A DNA stretch of 64,000 nt from Allium sativum (Eukaryota; Streptophyta; Magnoliopsida; Asparagales; Amaryllidaceae). Position 1 is the first letter of the stretch, and each line of letters begins with the position of its first letter. The stretch is taken from NCBI GenBank assembly GCA_030737875.1, contig CM060911.1, positions 96,120,599 through 96,184,598 on the forward strand, given 5' to 3'. Below are positions 43,206 to 55,497 of this stretch, in pieces. The position numbers were made by a program, and so were the translations under genes. The notes under the pieces were generated by a model that had not been told where the DNA came from, made no database searches, and worked only from the letters and a program-made list of their open reading frames with translations.

Positions 43206-46200
43206 ACTGTGAAAACCCGTAACTTCCCCGTAAAGGAAAGTGTCGGATAGTTCGAGAACAAGCCACAACAGAACGCATACAAAAGAACATTTCATTGTAT
43301 ATTACAACAATGCATCAGATTACAAGAATATATAGAGTATAAAAGAATATTACACAGAAATATCAGAGATTTAAATTACATTGAAATACATAGCAGCGGA
43401 AAATAATACAATACACAACTAGAAGTAGATATACGGATACAAAGCTTTTCGGATATCGTTCCAGCTGTAAACCAGGATCCTGTGAATATAAATCTGCAAA
43501 ACCAAAACTACTAGCTGCCCGTGTCAAAATAAGGGCACCCAGAGTTTAGGTTAAAACAATAAACTCCAGGTCAGTCATGTGACTGGTGTGAGAACTAAAA
43601 CAGTTAATCTTTATTTTTAATGTTAGGTAAATCAAGGGACCACGCCGTATAACACGGAACGGGTTTCCTCCCAAGAACACCAGTGCATATAAGTAAACAG
43701 CGCAATGCTTTACTAAAAATGAAGCTATTATAAGACCCAGGTCCCATCACACAATGCAACGCTGCCGAGGATAGGGTTTTCCCTTATAACAGCCAAAGAA
43801 TGCTTGATACGGTTAAAACAAATCGTTTGATACTATAATAAGTGCATAGTGTATAAAACAACTTCAAATCATAAGTATAAATCATAGGCGGCATGAATGC
43901 CCCATAACACTATGTCGCCATGTATAAGTTTACAATCAAAACCGCAAGACGTCGTATTGGAAGTTGGGTTATCATTTATGGTATGAACCGAGGCTAGGGG
44001 CAAGATCCTCACCGATTCGAGACTGTCTAGTCCGAGCCTCAGGAACAGCCGCAACTGCCCCATGGATCATCAGGGCCGGTCCACCGATGTGGATTATTAT
44101 GCCTGAACACTGCGTTTCCCCGCCCTTTGGGGCGTAAGCCTGGCCCGTCAGTCAACCAGAAGCATCGGCCGAAACCGATATCACGAGGCGCCTCGCTTTT
44201 CAGCAAGTGATAATAAGTAACATCCACATGAGTCAAACTCGTCAGCCAGTTCAAGCACTGACGCCACTCCTAACTAGAAAGAAACGCATGTCCTCCCTGA
44301 GGTCCGTCTCCCGTTTTTGATTCATACCGGGTGTGATACTCGCGAATCAATGTTACACAAAGCTACGCCACAAATGCCGTGCTTCGATCATCAACCACCA
44401 GACTTTGCTTTTCAACAGAAGCCTTGATCATTTGCATCTTAGCATGCCACACAGGCAATTCACTCCATGCGATTGATATCCATCAATATATAACCCCTGA
44501 GCTCGTACGTCTCAGAGAAGGGCGTTAAGCAAGAGAATAAATTCTCCGCCGCCAAACAGATATATATTTAATAGAGATCAATCACACGGACTAAAATCCA
44601 ATGTCAGACACACCGTCCATTTACAAGTCCGTTCTGGGTCTGAACGAAACTGGAGGCACCTAGTACCCCGCATCTCCATCGATCTCCAAGTACGACTGGA
44701 CGATCACTAACTGTTTCCATCTTCTTGGGTGTACAGCCCAATCAAGATCATCAGTAATCACCCAAACGACATGAAGACTTCCGGTCTTCGACCATCGTCT
44801 TCATCTTCGAATTATCGTCGTATCAGTTATTCAGAATGGGATAAACCCGGTCTTTCCGAATAACTCGCGTATATTTTAAATAAGTGTTACACAAACACAA
44901 CATACGCCTCATTCCAATTCATCAGTCACTAACCGTAAATTAATCAAGAGAATAATTCCCCAAATATTAACCCCGAAGGCCGAAACCAACATTAGATCAA
45001 TATCCAGAAAACCATTCTGCTTAGCTAACCGACAGTTAGTTTCTGATTTCACATTCATAGGGAAAGGTTCCCATTAATTTTATCCAAGATAATTTCTCTA
45101 ATTTATTCTCTAATCTTCCTTTGAATTTCGATTCAACTAGTCGGAATTAGCGAACCTTACCATAGTAATCATTGGTTTTAATTTCCCAATCCCAACCTAT
45201 TCATCCCATGAAGTAAAACTGGTAATACTTCATATCTAACACCACGGTGTTATCGGTAAATTTAATTACCATTTCACGTTCAAATCTAATTAAGGATTTA
45301 ACTATCGCCTGGAGCAAAACTGGTGGTACTCCATTTTCGATCTTTTCAATCTAATTAAAGATTCATTAAAACTCCACTTAGTTTTAATCTTTAACTGGGT
45401 TAAAGAATCAGTGTCATTTAAAAACACAGTTCACGATAAACCCAAAATCACATTCACTAATTATCGGGTTAAAGAACGAGTGTTGTTTAAAACACTGTTC
45501 ACGATAAACCCAAAAATCAATATCAATTCAATTCCAATTAAATATTATTTAATCGGTACACTTCATTAAATCTAAATAAAAAGATTTAATCTTTTCTCTA
45601 CTGGGTTCAAGAACAGTGTTAGTGAAGTCACCATTCACGACAAACCCCAAATCACATTTAATATTCAATACAAGGCTCTGAATAGAAAATATATCGGCTT
45701 ATATTCAATATCAAATTCTACGATTTAACAAATGTCGTATTGGAAATAACGATATAAATATATATCTTTCAAATTTCCATGACAACATCTATATAATCAC
45801 GAATTCCAACATCGAAATATTCCGAAGACAATTTCGATTCAAATCCACTCCAATGCAATCATTGGGAATTCTGGTTATTTTTAAAACCCTGTTTCAAATT
45901 CAATTTATTTATTTAAAAATAAATAGAATTATATTTCTAGTTCAAAACTAGTTCATTTCGATAAAAATCTATTTTTATCTTTTTAAATATGAGATTTTTC
46001 ATCCCAGTTCTTTCTAAATCATTTCTTATGATTTTACACAAATTATTACTATTTTTAATAATTTTATCAAGGCCCGTACAGTCGATTTCCATCAATGGCA
46101 ATCGAACTGCACTTATAGCGACCTTTTTCAAATTTGATTTGGACAAAATTCCAAATCCAACCGTTAGATTTCTAATTTCTGATATTCCTTAGAAAGCTCT

Positions 46201-46569
46201 TTTCGATACGAACCCAACGGTTCTGGTTTCAGGAGAATCCGACGGTCGGATCTCCCGTAATGTCCGTTTGAAATAAATGGTCGAAATTCACGAACTGCCG
46301 CGGCGCGGCGCGTTTTATTCAGGCCATTATATTATATATATAATATATATAATATATATTTCGTCGATTTCTATTTAAAACGAATTATATAAATAGTTTT
46401 AAAATTCGTTTCAAAAGCAATTTCAACTTCCATTTCAATTCAAATCAAAATTGAATTCTTCTTTATTAATTCGTTTTAAAATTCATTTCTATTCAATTCA
46501 AATCTCAATTCAATTTGAATTCATTTCAATTCGCTTTCAATTCAATTTGAATTCGTTTTCAATTCAATT

Positions 46570-46905
46570 CATTTCGAAATCGTTTTTAATTCAATTCATT
46601 TCGAAATCGTTTTCAATTCAATTCATTTCGAAATCGTTTTCAATTCAATTCATTTCGAAATCGTTTTCAATTCAGTTCATTTCGAAATCGTTTTCAATTC
46701 AGTTCATTTCGAAATCGTTTTCAATTCAGTTCATTTCGAAATCGTTTTCAATTCAATTCATTTCGAAATCGTTTTCAATTCAATTCATTTCGAAATCGTT
46801 TTCAATTCAGTTCATTTCGAAATCGTTTTCAATTCAGTTCATTTCGAAATCGTTTTCAATTCAGTTCATTTCGAAATCGTTTTCAATTCAATTCATTTCG
46901 AAATG
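46570..46905 (-). repeat. D: 27-bp minisatellite, right LTR
   Basis: About 12 units of the 27-bp repeat, several with CAGTTCATTT in place of CAATTCATTT. Confidence 0.95.
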
Positions 46906-47999
46906 AATAGAATCGATATAAATCGTTTACGTCAAAATGGCGTCAATCTAATCAACACGGCTTCATAAATTTCTATTTTCAAATATTCTATTTCAAATAT
47001 TTCTTTTTTCAAAATAGTTGTTATTATCAAAATATTTCGTTCAACACATGAGCAATCTCAATGGATGAGTACTGTCAACACATGAACCTTTATTTTATAT
47101 TGATAAAGACTAAAATATTTCGTTCAACACATGACCAATCTCAATGGATGAGTACTGTCAACACATGAACCTTTATTTTATATTGATAAAGATGTAAATT
47201 TTATTACTAAAATATTTCGTTCAACACATGACCAATCTCAATGGATGAGTACTGTCAACACATGAACCTTTATTTTATATTTTTCTTTATTTTTCAAATT
47301 GGAATGAGGCCCAATCAATTACCATATAAAGTTAATTATATGGATTTTCATACAACACATGTATAATAGCATTGAAAAATAATCAACCATCAACCAAAGT
47401 GCACTACACTGTATAAGCATCAAATATAGATATCTAACGCTTATAACAGCCTGTCAATCAATCGATCGACATATTTAATCAATCAGGATGAGTGAACTTC
47501 AAATTTCATCCCAACACCCGTGTAGGGTTTCAAACAATCAAACACAGATTTTATTTGTGCAGTTGGGCGATGTGTAAAATTTATCGTCCCAATCAATGTC
47601 ATTCAAATAGGTGTACATAAACAAACCGTCCGGTTTGTAAATGAATATTTTATTTTATTCACTTCACGTTAAAAATTATATTTTTAACGATAAAACATTT
47701 TATTTCAACATATGAATTTCTATTCAGTTCATTCTTTAAATAAAATTATATTTTTATTTTTCTAACATATTTTAGAAAATTTCGGCGGCATAACGGCACG
47801 ATACTAGAAACGGGACGAGGCCTAGCCTTATCCCCGGTCTAGTGAAGGCCCACGCCATTCACACATCAATCAAATCCATTCATCTCACCAAACAATTCAA
47901 TTTCAATCAAATAATCTAACTTATTTTTGCAATCAAACAAACAAGTCCATGGTCTGTGGACGATTGTGTCGGGTGCTACTAAGCACCGTCTGCATCCTA

Positions 48000-48038
<39 letters not shown>

Positions 48039-48657
48039 AATGAAATTGAAAGGTGAGAAAATCTCGCAGATAGCTATCCTAGCTCCACGGCACTTCATTG
48101 ATAGAAATCTTCGTCGTTCTCGCCTTTTTGTCATCTTCGTTGCCCGCGGCCACTACATATGTAAAAATCATATTTTTACTTCGATGTTCAATATATAAAA
48201 ATCATATTTTTACTTCGATGTTCAATATATAAAAATCATATTTTTACTTCGATGTTCAATATATAAAAATCATATTTTTACTCTTCTACATAATATAAAA
48301 AAAATTATATTTTTATACCGCCTTCTTCATGATAAAAATCCGATCTTTTTATAATATAAAAATCAAACCTTTTATAAACAAAATCATCTCCTTCATAAAA
48401 CAAAGATCATAACTTTATAGTTAAAAATCAAAGCTTTTTATTAATAAAAATCCAAGCTTTTCTTTACAAAAAAAAAAAAAATAGATCTTTAACTTGAAAA
48501 CTAAAAATAAAACCTATGTTCTTTTAATTTATAAAAGACCTGATTTTTTTCTTTAATTTAAATTAACTAATTACCTAATAATAAATAAATAGAGGGAAAG
48601 AAAAAAACTCACTGCTTAATAGTTTCTGCTTGGACTAAAAAAAACCGTTCTTCTTTG

Positions 48658-48963
48658 TTAATAGAAAACCGCGCATCCCACCCTTGGACCTAAATCGCAC
48701 CACATCTCGAGCATCGGAGTTGGGTGTGAGGACCAGAGGGAGGCTAATGGGGGAGGTTGCGATGGATGGAGGAGCTCGATTGACCAGCGGTTGCTGCTGA
48801 CGTCGGAGGGAAGGTCAACTAGATGGGGGAAGTGGAGCGGTGGAGGAGAAGGCCACGGAGGTGATGGCGATGTCGATGGAGGAGCGAAGGGAGGGGGAGG
48901 ATCGACATCGATGGAGGAGCGATTTGGTGGTGGAGCGGATTTTCTTTTTCTCGCTGGAGCCAT
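48658..48963 (-). other. D: 101-codon short ORF, right LTR copy
   Basis: Same frame and length as 40872-41177 with a few residue changes near the start and middle. Function unknown; possibly not translated. Confidence 0.25.
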
Positions 48964-49912
48964 TGTCGGGTTTGGGCAAAACGATATTGGGGAAAACTGA
49001 TTTAGGTTTAAAATATATTTATATATTATATTATTTTATTCCACTAAAGTTGATTTCACATCTCCACTCCAAACGAATCTCAACGACTGTCGCCCCTAGC
49101 TAAATACCCCCATTCCGAACACAATAGGATTTGTTTTGCAAGCCAATTCGGCTGTTTCGATACGTTTCCATTAAAATTAAAATATAAATCTATACATATT
49201 CAATTCAAACGTGCATTTCAATTTACTAGGGCTACATGCAAACTCTAAAAATTCCCGAAAAATACTTTCTAGCTTCGTATTGACGATACGGTCCTAACCA
49301 AACTAGTTTCGTCGAATTCTGAGGCCGTTTGAAAAATGGCCAATTTCCAGTCGATTAAAATCAACTGAAACTGGTCAAACGCGTTTTCCTTAGCCACGCT
49401 CACATATTGATTCGAAAAATTATGAAATTTGAAACCTAGTAATAACTTGACACCACGGACCCAACAAAATTGGTTTCGTTGAAATCCGAGGTCATTTGCA
49501 AAATGTCCATTTTTAAGGGCCTGAATTCCATAGCGACTATTCAGAATATTCAACTGGACATATCTTTTGATTCCCGCTATGAAATTTCGATCTTTCGGAT
49601 TCGTTGGAAAGATATTATCAATTAGATCCTAATGTTTTTGGTTTCACTAAAATCTGGATTGTTTTGCACCCGGTACATTCAATTGAAGTTTGAAATCGAA
49701 TTATCGAACTACCGCGCCATTTTCAATTCTATTTAAAATTATATATAATTATTTATATTCTAATGACGACGTATATAATATATACGTTCGAATTATATTC
49801 AAAATAAATTTCTCGTCGATATTATTTAAAATAATCTATTTTAAATATTCAAAATTCGCTAAAATTGCCAAAATAAAAATTTTAAACTGGCCCAGATTTT
49901 CGGGTTGTTACA

Positions 49913-50278
49913 CCATCGATATTGGAATCTCACTCGGTGAGATCACATTGATTATCATTATTACTTAACTGTTCTAGCGTAAATCGGGGGGGGGGGGGGT
50001 GAGATGCCTACAGTTATAAGCAATTTCACTGGGATAGTGACGTAACTGTCGCGTAACTGCGAACTAGACGCCATAGCGTAATTCGGGGGCGCAATGCCAA
50101 CAGTTACAAGCGATTTCACTAGGATAGTGACGTAACCGCTGCGTAACTGCGATCTATGGCAGCAACCATGGCGTAATTCAAGGGGTGTTACACCTACAGT
50201 TACAAGCGATTCTACTGGGATAGTAGTGCAACCGCCGAGTAACCGCGAACCATGGGGGAGAGTATTTTCCATATCTAT
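49913..50278 (+). other. C: internal copy 2, last visible part
   Basis: Resumes after D with CCATCGATATTGG, keeps the ATCTCAC-TCG-GTGAGAT hairpin and the three ~90-bp repeats (49975-50251, with a 14-nt G run at about 49986-49999), and stops at TCTAT where T2 enters. It is collinear with 17382-17740. Confidence 0.95.
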
Positions 50279-50486
50279 TGTAACACCCCGTATTTTCTGG
50301 GAACTTAAGAATTACAAATCTGAGTATAATTAAAATATAAAATCTGAATCAAGGGAAATGGGCTGTGCCATTGCGTTCGTCTCGGAAAAATACGCGAAAT
50401 AGAGTCCGAAATTTCGTAAATCGGAGTCCGTATGACCAAGTTATGGCCTTCCAAAGTTCAGAAAAAAATTAAACAGCACAGACCAG

Positions 50487-50617
50487 GTCGACTGGGGAGT
50501 CGACCCTAGAGTCGACCTGCCCCCAGGGGGTCGACCCTAGAGTCGACCCTAGTGTCGACCTGGGGGTCGACCTGCCCCCAGGGGGTCGACCCTAGAGTCG
50601 ACCTGGGGGTCGACCTG
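50487..50617 (+). repeat. T2: ten GTCGAC sites in U3
   Basis: Ten GTCGAC palindromes in 131 bp, spaced by CCCTAGA, CTGCCCCCAGGGG and CTGGG words that are themselves partly complementary (CCCC/GGGG). The region can fold in many ways, and CpGs are dense for an LTR of this age. Confidence 0.85.
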
Positions 50618-52113
50618 CCTCCCGAATCTGCTTTTCTGCCTGGGTGCGTTCTGATGTATCTGGTCTCGTTTTCTGTCTAGATTCGTCTGCCTAAACCTAT
50701 ATAAACAGCCCCAAACCCAGCCTTCTCTGCACATAATTCTATTCTGCTTCTTCTCTGCCTCTGTTCTAATAAAAATGAAAATGGCGTCGCTACTCTGCTG
50801 GAATCAAAACTAGAAGCTAATCAACATCAACCTAAGCAATTCAATTCAAATTTGAGATAAAAGCTTCTGCAACAATTCTGCAACAACTAAAGTTCTTTCT
50901 TTAATCCAACCAAGGCAAGTATAGTTATTCTCCGCTATAAACGTTAATTTTGATTGTGACATGAATTCTAAATCTGAATCTGAGGTTATATCTGTTCTGT
51001 TCTGATTTGATTTATCTTATTCTGTACCTCTTTCCTCTTTCTGTTCTATAGCCAGGCTACCACGAGCCTGAGCCAATCTCATAAGAGATTAACATACGCT
51101 AAAATGTTTGGGACAGTAAAATGAATGATGCATGAATTTTGCATGGCTAATAGGTGACTGATTTAAGGAAAGAACATGGACTGTAGCTAGAACATAAATC
51201 TGAGATGATTTGACATGTTATGTTTATAACATAAAAAGGTATATAATTGAACCTATGACTTGAGTTTGTGGCGTAAAGACTATTGAACATACGACTTGAG
51301 AAGTTGGTTAATCTGTGACTGATTTAAGAAGAAGGACATAGGTTGTAAACTAGATTTAGATCTATGCATATTCTGTGAATGGGAAGAAGAGGAACCATGG
51401 TATGTTAACATATGACTTGAGATAAGGAGAATATGGTTTAGGTATAAAGATTTACATTAAAGTAGGATATCTATCAAATATGAATAATACTTAAGTAGGA
51501 GATTTTTGTCAATAGCTATATTTGGTATAATTTATGTGTGAATCTTTTGTACTAGGCAAGTTGAACTAAACTGGGACATGTAAATTATGACCATAATCTG
51601 TGACATGCAAATTTAACGCAAACATGGGGTATATGAACATATTGGGAATCATGACTATTATTTATGCATGTGAACTTAGGCAAGATTTATAATTAGGCAA
51701 GATATGTTGTGAAACTTTAAGGAATGATTAAATCTGTTATATTTGCCTAATTTGCTAGTTCTGCTATATTTGTCTAATCTGCTAGTTCTGTTATATTGCT
51801 TAATCTGCTAGTTCTGCCCTACTGCCTAGTCTGCTAGATCTGTTCATCTGCCAAATCTGTCATCTGCTAATTCTGTTAAAAATGCCAACCTAAATCTGTT
51901 GAGATGCCTAATCTGTTATCTGCTAAATCTGCTAGTTGTTTAATTTGCTGAATCCGTTAAGTCGCCTAAACCTGTTATCTGCTATGTCTGTTAAGTTGAT
52001 ATATTCAGTCTGTTATTGACATAATCTGAATTAGCTATGAATAATTGACATGTATATTAGGCGTGGGTATAAATGGTAAATCATTAATTAATTGGCCGCA
52101 AAGATAAACATGG

Positions 52114-52212
52114 CTAACTCGAGGTTAGAATGAGTTTGCGGCGTAATTCTGCCCGGAACCGCCCGACATATTCCAGTGGCCGCAAACAATAGGTTCTAAT
52201 GTGAGAAGTTAG
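52114..52212 (+). ncRNA. T2: CCCGGAACC structured motif, unit a
   Basis: 99 nt, the same span as T1 unit a. P1 CTAACT/AGTTAG, P2 TTAGAA/TTCTAA (52125-52130, 52194-52199), P3 GTTTGCGGC/GCCGCAAAC (52134-52142, 52179-52187). The core is TCTGCCCGGAACCGCCCGAC. Every helix differs from T1 yet still pairs. Confidence 0.75.
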
Positions 52213-52222
52213 TCATAACGTG

Positions 52223-52327
52223 CTTGAAACCCGAGGTTAGACTCAGTTTGTGACAGAAATCTGCCCGGAACCAACCGGCCTAACTTGTAGCCGCAAACTG
52301 TCAGTCTAATGTGAGAGGTCTGAGCAT
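52223..52327 (+). ncRNA. T2: CCCGGAACC structured motif, unit b
   Basis: P2 TTAGACT/AGTCTAA (52237-52243, 52303-52309), P3 CAGTTTGTG/CGCAAACTG (52244-52252, 52292-52300, one G-U). The core is TCTGCCCGGAACCAACCGGC. P1 is weak here. Confidence 0.7.
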
Positions 52328-52884
52328 TAATATTTAATTAATGAAAATCTAAGATAAATATGATGTCTAAACCGTGTTGGGCGGATAGGATTAAACCCAC
52401 TAGACTGATGAATTTAATAAATCTGTTCTGTGAATTTGTAGGCCCAATTACAAAGTTAGACAAATCTGTAAGTCTGTTAATCTGTAACTGGTTAATCGGT
52501 AAGTCTGTTAAATCTGTATATCTAATCCGTTAGTCTGAAAACTTGTCTGTGAACTAGTTGATCTGAATTCTGTATGTTTGAACTTGTAAACAAGTTAATC
52601 TGAAATCTGTTAGTCTGGGGACACAAGGTTAGGAGGGGAATTACTTGTGTCATCTGTTGTTTGGGACCCATATTAGTCAGTAACCCTTTCTGGTATCAAA
52701 ACTTTGACCCAACAGTAGGTAGGGTCCGGGCACGCTTACTGAACTAATTATAAGTGGTTCATTCTGATAATGGCGAGGGGTGTTGATGGTGCGTTCCAAC
52801 CGGGTCATGTGCGTGCATGGATCCCGGTCTGCCTCTGAGGATGTAAGACGCCGTGACATCTGTAAATAGGTCTGTGCCAATTGG

Positions 52885-52985
52885 TTGTCACTTTAGGGAG
52901 TGATACACCCTACTGTGGGGCCGACACAGGATATTTATGTATTAGGGAGCCGATCGCTTAGGGTAGTGTTTTAGGGTACACTTAG
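52885..52985 (+). ncRNA. T2: AGTGATACA-loop hairpin block
   Basis: AGGG-AGTGATACA-CCCT (52895-52911), then ACTGTGGGG and GGGAGCCGATCGCT, as in T1. The surrounding LTR has diverged far more than these words. Confidence 0.6.
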
Positions 52986-53804
52986 TTCTGTCTGTTTCTG
53001 TTGGTACCGTCTGTTTCTGTTGGGTGGTAACACCTGTCTGTTTCTGCGTGGTACCGTATGTTCGGGTGGTAAAGGCCCATTACTAGTGTACACCTAATTC
53101 TACATTCTGTTTCCGTAGGGATTAATCTGTTTCTGCTTCTGTCTGTTTCTGATCGGGTAGTAAAGGCCCATTATTAGCATTCTGTTTCTGTTAAATTATT
53201 CTGTACCCGTTCCTGTTTCAGTTTAGACATTAGGTTGACACCTAATTCTGTTATACTAGTATTTGTGCAGAGAAGTGTAAAGCAATAGTTTATGTCATTC
53301 TGTTCTTCTGTTATATCTGCTACACCTGTTACAGTTATCTCTCTTCCAGTTTTATGTTCATGTCATATTATTATTATCTGTTCATATGCTGAAAGTCATT
53401 GGACTTGCCAGACTTTTTGTCTGACCCTTGTTGTTTTGCCTCCTTTCTTCCGTCCCCCCCCCCCCAGGTTATCCAAGGAGGGAATACTTTAGCTTGATCC
53501 AGATTTCTCTTTGCTTGAAGTGCTTAAAGTATGGCTTGGCTCTGTATAGCTTCCATTCTATGGGGATTATGATTTTAAACCATGCATTTTGAAGGCTTTT
53601 GTACAAGACTAATATTTTTTACTTGAATTCTGAGATTTGAAAGGGTGTAACCATATTGATTTCTGTTTCCGCTGTAATAAAGTTAAAAAAATTCAAGTAC
53701 TGTTTTATCTGTCTTGTAAGTTTCTGTTCTGTTTACTAAAATGCTCCACCAAAGTTAAGGCATTCCCTTTGTGAGTGACCTTAACGGAGGTGGGGTGTTA
53801 CACT

Positions 53805-53816
53805 TGGTATCAGAGC
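53805..53816 (+). promoter_or_regulatory. T2: primer-binding site
   Basis: TGGTATCAGAGC, 2 nt after the LTR end. Confidence 0.95.
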
Positions 53817-54110
53817 TGAAGGTTAACATATTTTATAAAAAGTTTTGAAAACTATTTTCAAAAAGGTTTTGAAAGGAAGTATTTTCAAAAGTAAAGCTTA
53901 TTTTGAAAAACATAGTCCCCTAAGCCATATATCTATCTTTTGATCCTCTGCTTGAATCCTTGTTTCCTTCTTTCTTGAGTCTCTGGGGCTCCCGGTTTTC
54001 TGGGAGGTAACCTCGTCGAAGGGCAAAGTAGTGCCCGACTTCCATCGATAGTTGCAGTAGTTTCACCTACGGCTAGTTTTCTTTAGTGCTTTGAAGGATT
54101 TTTCCGGGCG

Positions 54111-54460
54111 ATGGAGGCAGCTTTCGAGGGATTGGTCAACGTGTTACACAAGGATAGTAAAGATGAGAATGATGAGGTTTGGCTAAGGAGCACAACCCAA
54201 AGTTGAGAAACTCATATAGACTTAGTTCACAATGGAGGCAAAAGGGAAACACAAAAGAAGGAAGGAAAGTTTGAAGATAAGGAGGAGGAAAGTGTTTTAC
54301 TTATGGAAGCTTGACTCATCTGAATAAGGATTACCGAAAGAGGAAGGGGAGGGTGCTTGCTTCAACTGTGGTGAGATGGGGCACTTTACTAGGGACTGCC
54401 CGAAGAAACGAAGGCAAGGACAGAGGACAGGACCAACTTCTGGAGGGCAGGCAAACACTC
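54111..54460 (+). pseudogene. T2: gag remnant with two zinc knuckles
   Basis: A short ATG frame (54111-54206, 31 codons) may be a Gag N-terminal piece. Two CCHC knuckles follow in different frames: 54293-54334 (CFTYGSLTHLNKDY, second and fourth Cys replaced by Tyr) and 54358-54399 (CFNCGEMGHFTRDC, intact CX2CX4HX4C). The second continues PKKRRQGQR..., then a stop. The tandem knuckles and basic tail are the nucleocapsid part of plant Ty3 Gag. Frameshifts show it is dead. Confidence 0.85.
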
Positions 54461-55462
54461 TCAAGGCTAGTGGATAGGATAGAAATAGGGAAAGTTTCTG
54501 TAGAAGGTTTAATTTTCTTATCTGGTTATGGAGTTAAGACTCTTTCTGATTCTGTACTTGATACTCTGCACTTGAATACTAGTATTGTTTCTAATTCTGC
54601 TGTAGACTCAGACCCATAAATGGTATGACTCATCTGTTTTAAGTTAAGGTTTGAGGGTTAGGCGTCAAATATGACGCATATATTCTGAGTTTTTGTGGGA
54701 TATGATTTTATCATGCTTAGCTTCCGAAGAATCATTAGGGAACCTGATCTGTACCAGTAGTCTGTAAATATCTGAATACTTCTGATAAGATTTCCAGTTT
54801 TGACATTATCTAAAGAGGGTAACCCTCTGGGTGTCAATCTGATGTTGATTTCGGTCTTCGGGGTTGACCCTTAGGGGAATTATTTTCTCAACCAATGTCT
54901 GATAGGAATCAAGTTTTTGTTTTATCTGTACTCGCTTCCTCGACTGTATACTATCGATCGAGTGTTCAACTTATAGATAGGAATCCTAATGGGTGTAAAC
55001 ATGTGTTTGAGACATGTTATGTTTGATGGTTGCAATTGGATGCAAGTGGTTGGTAGTGGTTGCTCGTGGACGCATATACACACACTAGGCACTAGATCGG
55101 CTCGAAAACACTTTCATACTGCATATGGATGTGTGAGCATTTTAAATTTTTATGGATGCAAAATAGTTGAATCAGCACATGGATGTTGCATATTAGTGGA
55201 TGGTTGTAAACTCATATAGAAATGATATGTATCAAATAGGAAAATTGCATACATATTGGACTCATGGCACTGACATAATTCGCATTAAGGAGGTCAACTG
55301 TATCAGTGGACCACCTGATCTTTGCATTAGATAAGGAACATATACACACACTTTTGCAAATGTTCATATAGCATTAGAAATTTCTAAGGACAATGGATGC
55401 TTGTGGATGATGACTGAGTAGATGAGTGATTGGATGGTAGGACACATTCTTCTTAACTTGAA
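54461..55462 (+). other. T2: interior downstream of gag, no pol recognised
   Basis: A protease-like trace may exist near 54490-54560, but I cannot confirm it. Bases 54815-54860 resemble the odd 300-bp stretch in T1 pol. From about 54985 on it is the 3' untranslated region shared with T1. RT, RNase H and integrase are absent. Confidence 0.7.
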
Positions 55463-55497
55463 GATTTCGGGGACGAAATCCTTTAAGGAGGGGAGAA
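55463..55497 (+). promoter_or_regulatory. T2: PPT-proximal hairpin and polypurine tract
   Basis: GATTTCG-GGGA-CGAAATC (55463-55480), then AAGGAGGGGAGAA (55485-55497). Confidence 0.85.

Larger units (their letters stand above)
42164..43207 (-). other. D: internal region (1,044 bp, non-coding)
   Basis: Element sense, right to left: PBS 43194-43205, post-PBS hairpins, palindromic-apex hairpin, then AT-rich sequence to the polypurine tract at 42164. It is homologous along its length to the A interior. No frame over 60 aa resembles a retrotransposon protein. Confidence 0.9.
35404..49912 (-). mobile_element. Element D: 14.5-kb non-autonomous element with 6.7-kb LTRs
   Basis: LTRs are 35404-42163 (6,760 bp) and 43208-49912 (6,705 bp), TG...CA. 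CCATC target copies lie at 35399-35403 and 49913-49917; the empty site is in C internal copy 1 (near 17386). PBS and polypurine tract place the element on the minus strand. The 1,044-bp interior has no gag or pol frame, so about 93% of the element is LTR and it must rely on proteins made elsewhere. The LTRs differ by scattered substitutions and repeat copy number, so it is older than E. Confidence 0.95.
43208..49912 (-). repeat. D: right LTR (5' LTR in element sense, 6,705 bp)
   Basis: Collinear with the left LTR at an offset of 7,804 bp at the start and 7,749 bp at the end. The net 55-bp loss comes largely from minisatellite, 97-bp, 33-bp and (TA)n repeats. The right LTR retains a 'ttctggtttcaggagaatccgacgg' stretch (about 46220) that the left LTR lacks. 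Confidence 0.95.
9703..50278 (+). mobile_element. Element C: LTR-internal-LTR-internal composite, interrupted by T1, D and T2
   Basis: LTR 1 is 9703-16115 (4,107 bp without S and its extra target copy), internal 1 is 16116-18688, and LTR 2 is 18689-22805 (4,117 bp). LTR 2 is again followed by a PBS and a second internal copy: 22806-23960, 35282-35403 and 49918-50278. Internal copy 1 reads straight through where T1 and D cut copy 2, which proves the insertions. The right end lies outside the window. No open frame resembles gag or pol. The arrangement suggests unequal recombination or insertion of a tandem form. C lies in the 3' LTR of B (junction 9702/9703). Confidence 0.85.
50279..53802 (+). 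repeat. T2: 5' LTR (3,524 bp)
   Basis: Begins TGTAACACCCCGTATTTTC and ends GTGGGGTGTTACA. In order: GTCGAC cluster, TATA box (50698-50705), intergenic-like AT-rich sequence, a 'tctgttaatctgctag' array (51720-52020), paired structured motifs, a second 'tctgttagtctg' array (52420-52620), the AGTGATACA block, a 'tctgtttctg' array (52985-53230), and a T1-like tail. By eye about six differences separate the 204 bp comparable with the 3' LTR. Confidence 0.9.
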
